From Verrucomicrobiia bacterium DG1235 (GTDB lineage Bacteria; Verrucomicrobiota; Verrucomicrobiia; Opitutales; Opitutaceae): 64,000 nt of DNA. A program made the position numbers and the translations under genes. Positions 25,422 through 33,342 of the stretch are shown here, piece after piece (the stretch's first letter is position 1; each line of letters starts with the position of its first letter). The notes under the pieces were generated by a model. The model did no database searches. It was not told the origin of the DNA and saw only the letters and a list, made by a program, of their open reading frames with translations. The stretch lies in the NCBI GenBank assembly GCA_000155695.1, contig DS990593.1:164131-228130 (forward strand), read 5' to 3'.

Positions 25422-26318
25422 ATGGCTGCCCGTAATCCCACACCTGCAAGTCGTCGTAAGCGTAAGTCCAATACGTGGAAAGACATTGACCAAAGCGTTA
25501 AGCCTAAGGCTATGAGCTCGGCTTCTGAACGTCGTGTCTGGTTTGGCCGAGCGAAGGTGGCCTGCATGGTTTTGGCGTTTGTCGTTGTAGTTGGAGCGGC
25601 GCTACACTTTGCGCCGCGAATTGAGGGTGGTCCAGAGCTTCTTACGAAAGCGGGCGAGTCGATGCCGGTGGCGATTATCGACATCGAGACGGATGGTAGC
25701 CTGACGCGTGACTTTATTCTCGACTGCTTGAGCGTGCCAGAGGACGCGAATCTGTTGAGTGTGGATCTTGACACGTTGAAGGAGCGCTTGGAATCGGTTG
25801 GGCAGATCGAAAGCGCGGTGGTATCGCGTCGTTTTCCGGATGCATTGGTGGTGACGATTGCCGAGCGTCAACCGATCGCGCGGCTTTTAGCGCAGCGTCC
25901 CAACGGCGAGAAGCTCATGCTGTTCGTGGACCAGGAGGGCGAGGTTTTTGAGGCGGATCGGCTCGATGCGAAATTCTCCCGCTCGCTTCCGTTTTTGGAC
26001 GGGGTGGCTCTTTCCAAGAAAGAGGAGGGTTTTTCACGTATTGAGGAGATTGCTCCCTTGGCGGATCTCCTCTCCGAGGCGCAGGCTATCGCTCCGCACT
26101 TGTACAGTCGCTGGAGGGTGGTTTCTTTGGAGAGGGAGGATCGTTTGATTGCGAAGGGACCGGTCGCGAAGGAGGTAGTTTTCGATCGAAACGCTGATTT
26201 TCGTAGGCAGCTTGGGAAGCTGGACTATATTTTGGACTATTATCGAAGCGCTCGGATTGGAAAAATCGAAAGCGTGGATTTGACCTTGGGAGATCAGGTG
26301 CCAGTAAGATCTCTTTAG
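25422..26318 (+). CDS. ftsQ: Cell division protein FtsQ/DivIB
   Basis: 298-residue bitopic division protein. A long basic cytoplasmic tail (1-48) precedes one membrane helix (about 49-66, A-C-M-V-L-A-F-V-V-V-V-G-A-A-L) and then a periplasmic POTRA domain (about 85-150, with R-R-F-P-D-A-L-V-V-T-I-A-E-R-Q-P at its end, the conserved FtsQ block) and the beta domain (F-V-D-Q-E-G-E-V-F-E). Identity rests on topology, this block and position between ddl and ftsA. Starts 1 bp after the ddl stop. Confidence 0.9.
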   Translation: MAARNPTPASRRKRKSNTWKDIDQSVKPKAMSSASERRVWFGRAKVACMVLAFVVVVGAALHFAPRIEGGPELLTKAGESMPVAIIDIETDGSLTRDFILDCLSVPEDANLLSVDLDTLKERLESVGQIESAVVSRRFPDALVVTIAERQPIARLLAQRPNGEKLMLFVDQEGEVFEADRLDAKFSRSLPFLDGVALSKKEEGFSRIEEIAPLADLLSEAQAIAPHLYSRWRVVSLEREDRLIAKGPVAKEVVFDRNADFRRQLGKLDYILDYYRSARIGKIESVDLTLGDQVPVRSL

Positions 26319-26375
26319 ACGCGAAGTATCGGGTTGAAATAATTCGAGAACCAGTCAGCCGTACGGTCAAGCAAG

Positions 26376-27587
26376 GTGTATAAGACGAAAGTAATTGCAG
26401 GAGTAGATATTGGTACGAGCAAGGTGACGGTGCTTCTTGGTGAGATCCATGAAGACCGTAAGCTTAACGTGATCGGCCTTGGTCAATCGTCTTCCAAGGG
26501 GATGCTCAAGGGAGAGATCGCGGACTATTACCTCGCTAGCGACTGTGTGCACGCGGCGATTTTAACTGCGGAGAGCCAAGCCGGCGTGTCTATCGATGGC
26601 GTTTACCTAGCTCAGACTGGAGGCCATATCGAGGGATTTCCCAGCGAGGCATCGGTTAATATCACTTCTTCGGACGGGCGTGTGCAGGCGGAAGACGTGG
26701 AGCAGGCCTGTTCTCTCGCTCAGGGGCGCGAGCTGCCGGAGAATCGCACGACGATTCATCATCTACGTCGTCCTTACAAGCTGGATGGCCGTTCCGTGGA
26801 GTCGCCTGTTGGCATGGAGGGCGAGCGTCTGGAGGTTGGCTACTGGACGGTTCATGGCGACTCGCGCAAGATAGGCGACGCGATCCACATCATCAACGGC
26901 TTCAATTTGCACGTGGACGATATCGTGCTGGCAGGGCTCGCCAGCAGCGCGGCGGTTGCGACGGCTGACCAGAAGAAAAGCGGGGCGCTGATAATCGATA
27001 TCGGTCGCGGCACTACTGACTACTGTCTTTTTCTTGATGGGCGTTGCATGAAGGCCGGCTGTTTGCCGATTGGCGGCGACCATATTTCCAACGATTTGAG
27101 CATTGGTTTGCGCATGCGCCTCAAGCAGGCGGAGAGTCTCAAGCTTCGCTATGGTTCCGCGATAGTGGAGCATAAGGACAAGACGGAAAAAGTCTGGCTC
27201 AATAACGATTTTGAGATTGGTGACCGACCGATTCCGCTTTGGAGCATTGAGAAGATCATCGAGTTGCGGATGACGGAGATTTTCGAAGTCGTCCGCAAGA
27301 AGCTCGGCGCGCACTACGTGCCGGAGAAGATTTCTTCGGGAGTGATTTTGGCGGGAGGAGCGAGTCGGTTGACGAATATCGACCAATGCGCGGAGAACGT
27401 ATTCGGAATCCAAGCGCACGTGGGAGACAATTCCGCAATGGCTTCCGGCGAGCTCAAGGACTCTCAATACAGCACGGCGCTTGGGCTTCTGCACTACGGT
27501 CTTCAGTATCAAAGTGAAAAGGGCTACGCCAAGCATCGGCAGAGCAGCATATTCGGACGCCTGAAAACTCTTTTCCAGAAAGCTTAG
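26376..27587 (+). CDS. ftsA: Cell division protein FtsA
   Basis: Actin-like ATPase that tethers FtsZ to the membrane and recruits later division proteins; 403 residues, translation from GTG. The phosphate-1 loop is A-G-V-D-I-G-T-S-K-V-T; A-L-I-I-D-I-G-R-G-T-T-D-Y is phosphate 2; G-V-I-L-A-G-G-A-S-R-L is the adenosine motif. The FtsA-specific 1C domain lies at about 80-165. The C-terminal peptide I-F-G-R-L-K-T-L-F-Q-K-A is an amphipathic membrane-targeting sequence as in other FtsA proteins. ftsZ follows after 18 bp. Confidence 0.95.
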   Translation: MYKTKVIAGVDIGTSKVTVLLGEIHEDRKLNVIGLGQSSSKGMLKGEIADYYLASDCVHAAILTAESQAGVSIDGVYLAQTGGHIEGFPSEASVNITSSDGRVQAEDVEQACSLAQGRELPENRTTIHHLRRPYKLDGRSVESPVGMEGERLEVGYWTVHGDSRKIGDAIHIINGFNLHVDDIVLAGLASSAAVATADQKKSGALIIDIGRGTTDYCLFLDGRCMKAGCLPIGGDHISNDLSIGLRMRLKQAESLKLRYGSAIVEHKDKTEKVWLNNDFEIGDRPIPLWSIEKIIELRMTEIFEVVRKKLGAHYVPEKISSGVILAGGASRLTNIDQCAENVFGIQAHVGDNSAMASGELKDSQYSTALGLLHYGLQYQSEKGYAKHRQSSIFGRLKTLFQKA

Positions 27588-27605
27588 CCCCATTTATCTA
27601 ACCCC

Positions 27606-28847
27606 ATGAGCGACGTAGACACCGACGAGCAAGACGACTCCACCGACATCCGCATGAAGGTGATCGGTGTTGGGGGAGCCGGTTCGAATATCGTCGATCG
27701 TCTCATGCTTTCGCAGTTTTCGGGGGTAGAGCTGGTAGCGGTCAATACGGATCAGCAAGCTCTTTCGAATTCGCCTATTGTGCAAAAGCTTTGTATCGGG
27801 AAATCGGTGACAGGCGGTCTTGGAACGGGCGGAGATGTAGAGGTCGGTCGAGAGGCGGCGCTCAAGCACATCGACGCAATCGACGAGCTTGTCAGCGGTG
27901 TGGACTTGCTCTTCATCACCGCAGGTCTAGGCGGCGGCACCGGAACGGGCGCGGCTCCAGTCATCGCGGAGCAAGCTCTGAGGCAAGGAGCTCTGGTTAT
28001 CGCCTTTGTCGCCTTACCCTTTACGATCGAGCGCTCGGCCCGGGCGAACGTGGCCCAGGAAGGTCTTAAGCGACTGCGCGACACTTGCAATGCCGTGGTG
28101 CCTCTGCCCAACGACTTGCTTATTCAAGAGTCCGATCCCGACGCCTCGTTGCTCGATGCTTTCGCCAAGGCGGATGCGTGGATCGAGAAGGCGATTCGTT
28201 CGATCTGGTGCATGATGAACAAGACGGGCATGATCAACCTGGACTTTGCCCAGCTACGTCAAATGTTGGCAAAGAAGGCGGGCAAGACGCTTTTTGGCCT
28301 AGGTTTCGGAAGCGGGGAAAACGCTGCTGCCGATGCGATGGCAGATCTGAAGCTCTGCCCCTTGCTGCATACTCCTGAGTTTTCCAAGAAGGCAGATCAG
28401 TTGCTCGTCAACATTGTCGGCGGCACGCGCATTGGGATTTCGGATACGCAGATGATCATGGAGGCGATTTCGGAAGAGTTCGGAGCTGATGCGAACGTGA
28501 CGATGGGCGCGGTCGTGGATGAGGATTTGGGCGAAACCGTGGAAATCTGCATTCTCGGAACGAGCGAGGTGACGAGTATTCCCTTCACCAAGGTGGTAAA
28601 GCCGCGTGTTGCTGTTTCAAAGCCCACATCCGGAATCGAAACTCAGGATACGGCTGAAGCGGCTCCGACTGGAAAGAAAGCACGTCCCGTTACGCATAGT
28701 CGTTCAGCGTCCGCGGCTCAAGAGGAGTTCTCGTTTTCGGAGGGGGATCCTAAGGGCGAGTTTGAAAACACCGATGGAACGATTTTTGAAGGGCAAGATC
28801 TCGATTCGCCGACATATCTACGTCGCGGCGTGAAGATCGTGTTGTAA
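27606..28847 (+). CDS. ftsZ: Cell division protein FtsZ
   Basis: Tubulin-like GTPase forming the Z ring; 413 residues. The nucleotide site shows V-I-G-V-G-G-A-G-S-N, A-V-N-T-D and the tubulin signature G-G-G-T-G-T-G (about 109-115); the T7 synergy loop is N-L-D-F-A-Q-L-R. After the globular domain (to about 325) there is a variable linker, then a C-terminal peptide D-S-P-T-Y-L-R-R, equivalent to the conserved D-x-P-x-[FY]-L-R tail that binds FtsA. Last gene of the dcw cluster. Confidence 0.97.
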   Translation: MSDVDTDEQDDSTDIRMKVIGVGGAGSNIVDRLMLSQFSGVELVAVNTDQQALSNSPIVQKLCIGKSVTGGLGTGGDVEVGREAALKHIDAIDELVSGVDLLFITAGLGGGTGTGAAPVIAEQALRQGALVIAFVALPFTIERSARANVAQEGLKRLRDTCNAVVPLPNDLLIQESDPDASLLDAFAKADAWIEKAIRSIWCMMNKTGMINLDFAQLRQMLAKKAGKTLFGLGFGSGENAAADAMADLKLCPLLHTPEFSKKADQLLVNIVGGTRIGISDTQMIMEAISEEFGADANVTMGAVVDEDLGETVEICILGTSEVTSIPFTKVVKPRVAVSKPTSGIETQDTAEAAPTGKKARPVTHSRSASAAQEEFSFSEGDPKGEFENTDGTIFEGQDLDSPTYLRRGVKIVL

Positions 28848-28892
28848 GGTAGGTTTTCGTAAATTGCTCTAATAGAGGAAACGAGACGTCCT

Positions 28893-28916
28893 CACCCCGA
28901 CCAGGTCGTAGGGGTG
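28893..28916 (+). terminator. Possible terminator hairpin after ftsZ
   Basis: CACCCC (28893-28898) pairs with GGGGTG (28911-28916) around a partly self-complementary 12-nt centre, 45 bp past the ftsZ stop codon. There is no T-run, so it could be Rho-dependent or only a structured 3' end. Confidence 0.35.
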
Positions 28917-28939
28917 GTAGCGACCAAAATTTTCACCTG

Positions 28940-29110
28940 CTACTCGTGATTGACGTTTTCCTCTTCCCGTAGCTCGTTGAGTATATCATCGATTACATTT
29001 TCGGGAATCCTATGGAAGCTTTTCGTCAATTGACGTTGTTCTTTTTCGGGATTTTCGTTGATGGCAGGGTCTTTTATTTCGTCTCTACGCTCTTTTTTTT
29101 CGGACTTCAT
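28940..29110 (-). CDS. Small charged hypothetical protein
   Basis: 56-residue Lys/Glu-rich ORF that I do not recognise (begins M-K-S-E-K-K-E-R-R-D, ends N-E-L-R-E-E-E-N-V-N-H-E). The ATG at 29110 has a plausible ribosome site (AAAGGG, 4 nt spacing); an ATG six codons upstream lacks one. It sits 94 bp downstream of the ferredoxin-NADP reductase gene in the same orientation, so it may be the last gene of the Rnf operon or a chance ORF in the gap to ftsZ. Confidence 0.35.
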   Translation of the reverse strand: MKSEKKERRDEIKDPAINENPEKEQRQLTKSFHRIPENVIDDILNELREEENVNHE

Positions 29111-29204
29111 GATACCCTTTCGACGCATTGCGTTAGGGCGGGTTTAGTATGGAGTTAATGGGGTGGGATAAGATTCTATAAGTGTGGGAAAGGACCTATT
29201 GGGT

Positions 29205-30065
29205 TTAATTATAAAAAAGCGTGGACCAGCGACCTTCCTCTTTCATAGTGAGTCGATGTTTGATCCAGGCTTCTTCTGAGTCGGCGAATTTCGATAGGGC
29301 ATCGTCTAAGTTACTCTTCAGCTGTGATAATCCTGAAACGTAAACGTGTGTTTTGGGGTCCTGTAGAAGATCCCAGATTTCGGAGGCGTTTTCTGCCAGC
29401 GATTCTTCAATCTCGTCGGACTCGTTTAGGTAGGGCTTACTGCTAAGCGATTGGAAGGCTTTGAAGGTTTCTTCGTCGTAGTAGTTGGATATATCACTGT
29501 TTTTGTCATTTAGATAGAGTAGGTCCATTCCTGTTTGAGCCCCGTAGTAGAGGCGAACTGTTCCTTTCCACGATTTATTATTTTCGTAGATATGCTTCAT
29601 GAATGCGCGGTAGGGGGCGATGCCGGTACCGACGCCGATCATGACGATATTGGACGAAGGGTCATTAGGAGGGAGGAAGTGTCTACCGTAAGGGCCTGTG
29701 ATTTTCAGGGAGTCGCCAGGCTTTAGGTCGCAGAGATAGTTCGACGCGACTCCCGGGTAGCGCTCGCCGCTTACTTCATCAATATAGAAGCAACGTCTAA
29801 CACATATTTCCAATTCGATCTTTGTCTGACGACCTTCTTTTCTGGAGCTCGCGATTGAGTAGAGTCTCATGTGGTGCTTGTTGCCGAAATCGCGGGGAAC
29901 GGGGGCTAGTATTCCAATGCTTTGCCCTTCGATATATTGAAAGGTAGGGTCAGGGACAGTCAGGGTTATATGTCTCACTTCCGCTGTATTTTCATCGGTA
30001 ATACGATCCGTCTTCTCAACGGTAGCGATATAAGGGTGGCTGATGTCGTATGATGCTAGATTCAT
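29205..30065 (-). CDS. Plant-type ferredoxin--NADP(+) reductase
   Basis: 286-residue FAD protein moving electrons between ferredoxin and NADP(H). FAD site R-L-Y-S-I-A-S-S (about 87-94), then V-A-S-N-Y-L-C-D-L-K-P-G-D and I-T-G-P-Y-G-R-H-F-L-P; NADP site G-V-G-T-G-I-A-P-Y-R-A-F (about 147-158); V-Y-V-S-G-L-S-Q-L-K near the end. The tail W-S-T-L-F-Y-N keeps the FAD-stacking aromatic Tyr of chloroplast-type FNR but adds one Asn after it. It is much closer to plant/cyanobacterial FNR than to the bacterial Fpr branch. It overlaps the upstream small gene by 4 bp (ATGA) and ends the rnf operon, suggesting NADPH formation from the same ferredoxin pool that feeds Rnf. Confidence 0.9.
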   Translation of the reverse strand: MNLASYDISHPYIATVEKTDRITDENTAEVRHITLTVPDPTFQYIEGQSIGILAPVPRDFGNKHHMRLYSIASSRKEGRQTKIELEICVRRCFYIDEVSGERYPGVASNYLCDLKPGDSLKITGPYGRHFLPPNDPSSNIVMIGVGTGIAPYRAFMKHIYENNKSWKGTVRLYYGAQTGMDLLYLNDKNSDISNYYDEETFKAFQSLSSKPYLNESDEIEESLAENASEIWDLLQDPKTHVYVSGLSQLKSNLDDALSKFADSEEAWIKHRLTMKEEGRWSTLFYN

Positions 30066-30322
30066 TTGGTTTCACCTGAGGTTTTTGAATTATCTATTGT
30101 AGTGATATTTTTCTGATTCTTCGAATCGGATAGTAGCTCGCGCTTGGGACATGTGCCTTGATCCACGCACATGCAAAAGAGCGAACAGCTTAGACCTTCG
30201 TTGCGCGGTGGACCTAGGTCTGGTCTTTTAGCTGCAAAGGCGCGGCCCAACTTTTCCACGAAGATCCATCCGGATAGCAGTCCGAAGATGAGGAAAATTG
30301 AGATGATATAAGTCATAGTCAT
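30062..30322 (-). CDS. Small Cys-rich membrane protein, NqrM-like layout
   Basis: 86-residue protein with one N-terminal membrane helix (about 4-22) and a short polar tail with four cysteines in C-x3-C-x-C-x5-C order (Cys46, 50, 52, 58: C-S-L-F-C-M-C-V-D-Q-G-T-C). NqrM (DUF539), the iron-delivery factor for Na+-NQR, has the same plan: one helix followed by four Cys including a C-x-C. It lies 9 bp after rnfA, with a GGAGG site in the end of rnfA, and overlaps the FNR gene by 4 bp, so it is a genuine operon member. A role in maturing the membrane [2Fe-2S] cluster held by RnfA/RnfE is inferred. Assignment to the NqrM family is not certain. Confidence 0.75.
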   Translation of the reverse strand: MTMTYIISIFLIFGLLSGWIFVEKLGRAFAAKRPDLGPPRNEGLSCSLFCMCVDQGTCPKRELLSDSKNQKNITTIDNSKTSGETK

Positions 30323-30331
30323 GAACGTTTA

Positions 30332-30913
30332 TTATCCTCCAAGACCTGCGAAACCCATGAACGCTAACGAGAGGAGGCCGGCGAGGGTAAGGCTAAGAGC
30401 GGCTCCAGAACTGGCGCTTGGCACGTCGGCTAGGTTGAGTTTTTCTCTTAGGCCTGCCATGAGCACTAAGGCGAGGGTGAAGCCTGCTCCGGCTCCGATA
30501 CTGAAGGCTAGGCATTGGAGGAAGTTGTACTCTCGATTTGTTTGAAAAAGGGCGAGTCCTAGTATGGCGCAATTCGTGGTGATGAGCGGAAGGTAGATTC
30601 CCAGCGCTTTAAAGAGGGTAGGGCTGAATTTTTTGATGGTCATTTCGACCAGTTGTACCGCTGAAGCGATTACGGCAATGTAGCAAATCAAGCGAAGGAA
30701 CTCCAATTCGAATCGAACGAGCAATCCGTTAATCAAATAGGCGCAAGTCGAGCTTACCAGCATGACAAAAATGACGGCTAGGCCCATGTTCCAAGCGGTC
30801 TTCAGTTTGCCCGATACACCGAGGAAGGGACATAGCCCGAGAAACATCGCGAGAACGAAGTTATTTATAATGAAGGCGTTGAGGAATATGAACGTCAAAG
30901 AGTCAGGTTGCAT
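30332..30913 (-). CDS. rnfA: Rnf electron transport complex subunit RnfA
   Basis: 193-residue integral membrane subunit with six helices, homologous to NqrE. With RnfE it forms the inverted pair that holds a membrane-embedded [2Fe-2S] cluster; the conserved cysteines are Cys28 in M-F-L-G-L-C-P-F-L-G-V and Cys115 in I-T-T-N-C-A-I-L-G. N-terminal N-A-F-I-I-N-N-F-V-L is family-typical. The 5' end overlaps rnfE by 11 bp. In this operon the order is B, (PFOR), C, D, G, E, A. Confidence 0.95.
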   Translation of the reverse strand: MQPDSLTFIFLNAFIINNFVLAMFLGLCPFLGVSGKLKTAWNMGLAVIFVMLVSSTCAYLINGLLVRFELEFLRLICYIAVIASAVQLVEMTIKKFSPTLFKALGIYLPLITTNCAILGLALFQTNREYNFLQCLAFSIGAGAGFTLALVLMAGLREKLNLADVPSASSGAALSLTLAGLLSLAFMGFAGLGG

Positions 30914-31562
30914 TTTCTAAGGTCTCCTTTTGATGCTGTACCTTTTGGCGCCGGTTTTGGACGGCGCTGAATAGAAAGAGCCAGAACGCCAATACAAAGA
31001 AGCCGCCCGGCGGTAGGGCGAAGATGCCCCATGGCTGGAAGCCCGGGCCAAAGAGGTCGAAGCCGAAGAGCGAGCCGTTGCCAAGAATCTCTCGTACGAC
31101 TCCTAGGCAAAGAAGGGCAAAGGTAAATCCGACTCCCATGCCAAGGGCGTTGACCGATGCGTTTACTATATTGTTCTTAGAGGCATAGACTTCGGCTCGG
31201 CCGAGAATTATACAATTGACCACAATGAGCTGAATAAAGGCTCCGAGAGCTTTATAGAGATCAAGGCTGATGGCCTGGATGGCGTAGTCGGCAATCGTGA
31301 CGAAGGTGGCGATTATGATAATGTAGGAGGCGATTCTGACCTGTTTAGGAATCAGGAACCGGAGCGAGGAAACGAGTATGCCTGAGCAGATGAGCACGAA
31401 GGTGGTGGCCACTCCCATGGCCAAGGCGTTAATGGCGGTATTGGTTACGGCCAGTACGGGACAAAGCCCGAGTAGCATGACGAATACTGGGTTCTCTTTC
31501 CAAAGGCCTCGAAGAAAGGTGTCCCAGCTTAGGGATTCTGGAATTCTAGGATCTTTGACCAT
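30903..31562 (-). CDS. rnfE: Rnf electron transport complex subunit RnfE
   Basis: 219-residue integral membrane subunit, homologous to NqrD and partner of RnfA. Cys34 (L-L-G-L-C-P-V-L-A-V-T) and Cys117 (L-I-V-V-N-C-I-I-L-G-R-A-E) are the cluster ligands. Start taken at the ATG at 31562 (M-V-K-D-P-R-I-P-E), which shares one base with the rnfG stop; the frame is open further upstream but that part lies in rnfG and is not membrane-like. N-A-L-G-M-G-V-G-F-T-F-A-L is the C-terminal signature. Confidence 0.95.
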   Translation of the reverse strand: MVKDPRIPESLSWDTFLRGLWKENPVFVMLLGLCPVLAVTNTAINALAMGVATTFVLICSGILVSSLRFLIPKQVRIASYIIIIATFVTIADYAIQAISLDLYKALGAFIQLIVVNCIILGRAEVYASKNNIVNASVNALGMGVGFTFALLCLGVVREILGNGSLFGFDLFGPGFQPWGIFALPPGGFFVLAFWLFLFSAVQNRRQKVQHQKETLENAT

Positions 31563-32266
31563 TATTCGTCTCCTTTCTCCATGGGAATAGTCATTTGCAG
31601 CGAGTCTTTGTGCTTCGCGAGGAGGGGAAGCGTTTGGTTCGTGCTTTCTCTGAGGGCCGTGCCGATGGCCTTGGAAGTCACGGTGGCTCCCGAGATGCCG
31701 TCGATTTCCCAAGGCTTTGTCTTCTTACCGTTTTTTACGGTGACGATGTCGTTTTCCAGGGCGGTGCGATCTTGGTTGAGGCTTGCCTCTAGTTTGACGA
31801 AGTTGGCGAGAAAGTCGGGGTCGGTCTCCACTTTGTCTCCGAGGCCTGGCGTTTCCGAGCTTTGCAGCACGGTAATTCCGATGATGGATTCGTTTGATAA
31901 CGAGTATCCGTAGAGAACGGACACGATATCCTGGTATCCGCGTGCGGAGCCTTCGATGGCCAATCCGGACAGTTCACCCTTGGCGTCGTAGCCTGCGAAG
32001 ATGTTTGCTTCGGCGAAGGACTCGTCGGAGAGGAGTTCTAGGCCTGTCGTATCCAGAAAGTAGTTTTTCCGAACGCTTGCCTCGGGGAGCACGGCAAAAA
32101 CCGCTTGTTCGAGAGCTGCCTGTTTGTTGGCTTCGATCCGCGATTTAGTAAGTTGGAAGGTGAGGACGACGAAGAGTCCGGACGCGATCGAAATGGTCGC
32201 GAGTGCGATCATAAGCGAACTGCTTTTTGGAGGAGCTGGGAGGGGAGTTGAGGTGGTATCGCTCAT
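31562..32266 (-). CDS. rnfG: Rnf electron transport complex subunit RnfG (FMN-binding)
   Basis: 234 residues: one N-terminal membrane helix (about 20-40) and a periplasmic FMN-binding domain. The flavinylation motif is S-G-A-T-V-T-S (acceptor Thr about 190), modified by ApbE, which is encoded upstream in the same operon. E-T-P-G-L-G-D-K is the other conserved block of the RnfG/NqrC family. Overlaps rnfD by 4 bp at the 5' end and rnfE by one base at the 3' end. Confidence 0.95.
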   Translation of the reverse strand: MSDTTSTPLPAPPKSSSLMIALATISIASGLFVVLTFQLTKSRIEANKQAALEQAVFAVLPEASVRKNYFLDTTGLELLSDESFAEANIFAGYDAKGELSGLAIEGSARGYQDIVSVLYGYSLSNESIIGITVLQSSETPGLGDKVETDPDFLANFVKLEASLNQDRTALENDIVTVKNGKKTKPWEIDGISGATVTSKAIGTALRESTNQTLPLLAKHKDSLQMTIPMEKGDE

Positions 32267-33342
32267 TGACCTCCCTTTCGTTTAACCGCTCCGTAGATTT
32301 TCGGCTGCGTGGCGGCGCTGATGAGTGGGGAGGCTGCATTCGCGAGTAAGATCGCGTACATGACTCCTTCAGGCAGTCCGCCGAAAAGTCTTATTATCAC
32401 TGTTACGAAGCCGATGAAAGCTCCATAGATCCAGATGCCCCAAGGGGTTACGGGCGATGCCACCATATCAGTCGCCATGAATACGGCGCCAAGCATCAGA
32501 CCACCCGAGCAGAGCGTGAAAAGCGGGTCTGGATAGATCTCCGGGTTGAGCAGGTAGAAAGCTCCGGAGGTTGCGGCTGCGGTGAGAAGGACGCTGGCCG
32601 TAATGCGCCAGTTCATCATTCTCCGCATGACGAGGTAGGCGCCGCAAAGCAGTATCAGCAAGGCGGAGGTTTCGCCAGAGGATCCGGCAGTCGTTCCCAA
32701 GAGCATCTGTATCGAATCCGTGGGTACCTGCTCAAATTTCATAAGGGCGAGCGGGGTCGCTCCGGCGAATCCGTCTATCGCGTTTTCGGCTACCCAGTCT
32801 GCGGTCGGTATCGGCCTGAGGAAGGGGAGAGTGAGCGAGGACGGTATGAATTCCGTGAATCGATTTTCTGAGAGATAGGGCACCCATGTGGTCATGGGTA
32901 CGGTGAAAGCGGCTTGAGCGAAGGCGCGACCGACGAGCGCGGGATTCATGACATTGTAGCCCAGTCCGCCAAAGAACAGCTTCCCTACGGCGACTCCTAC
33001 GATGGAGGCGACGGCAGCCATCCAGAGAGGGAATCCAGGCGGAAGGGTGAGGGCGAGAAGTAGTCCCGTGATCACTACGCTCCAGTCATTCGTAGTTGAA
33101 GGCTTGGAGGAGCAAAGGCAGACGAAATGTTCGGTCAGCAAGCAAGCGCCGACGCAGACAATAACCAACGCCAAGACACTGATGCCAAATTGGTAGACGG
33201 AGAACATGCATATTGGCAGCAAGGCGTAGACGACGTTGCGCATAATCACCTCTACGGAAGCGCTTGGCCGCAGATAGGGAGAAGTGTGCAGCTGCACGTT
33301 TAGCGTCTCTTGGGAGGGAGATCTGGATGCAGATTTGTTCAT
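32263..33342 (-). CDS. rnfD: Rnf electron transport complex subunit RnfD
   Basis: 359-residue integral membrane subunit homologous to NqrB, carrying a covalent FMN. S-P-Y-L-R-P-S-A-S-V is the N-terminal signature. The flavinylation site is G-A-T-P-L-A-L-M-K (Thr about 193), and G-G-L-G-Y-N-V-M-N-P-A-L-V-G-R-A-F and T-D-M-V-A-S-P-V-T-P are family blocks. About nine helices. 4-bp overlaps with rnfC and rnfG indicate tight coupling. Confidence 0.95.
   Translation of the reverse strand: MNKSASRSPSQETLNVQLHTSPYLRPSASVEVIMRNVVYALLPICMFSVYQFGISVLALVIVCVGACLLTEHFVCLCSSKPSTTNDWSVVITGLLLALTLPPGFPLWMAAVASIVGVAVGKLFFGGLGYNVMNPALVGRAFAQAAFTVPMTTWVPYLSENRFTEFIPSSLTLPFLRPIPTADWVAENAIDGFAGATPLALMKFEQVPTDSIQMLLGTTAGSSGETSALLILLCGAYLVMRRMMNWRITASVLLTAAATSGAFYLLNPEIYPDPLFTLCSGGLMLGAVFMATDMVASPVTPWGIWIYGAFIGFVTVIIRLFGGLPEGVMYAILLANAASPLISAATQPKIYGAVKRKGGQ

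Noticed and set aside
29998-30005. GTAATACG word resembling the NikR-like half-site
   Set aside because: Lies inside the FNR coding sequence with no partner half-site 14 nt away on either side; taken as chance.
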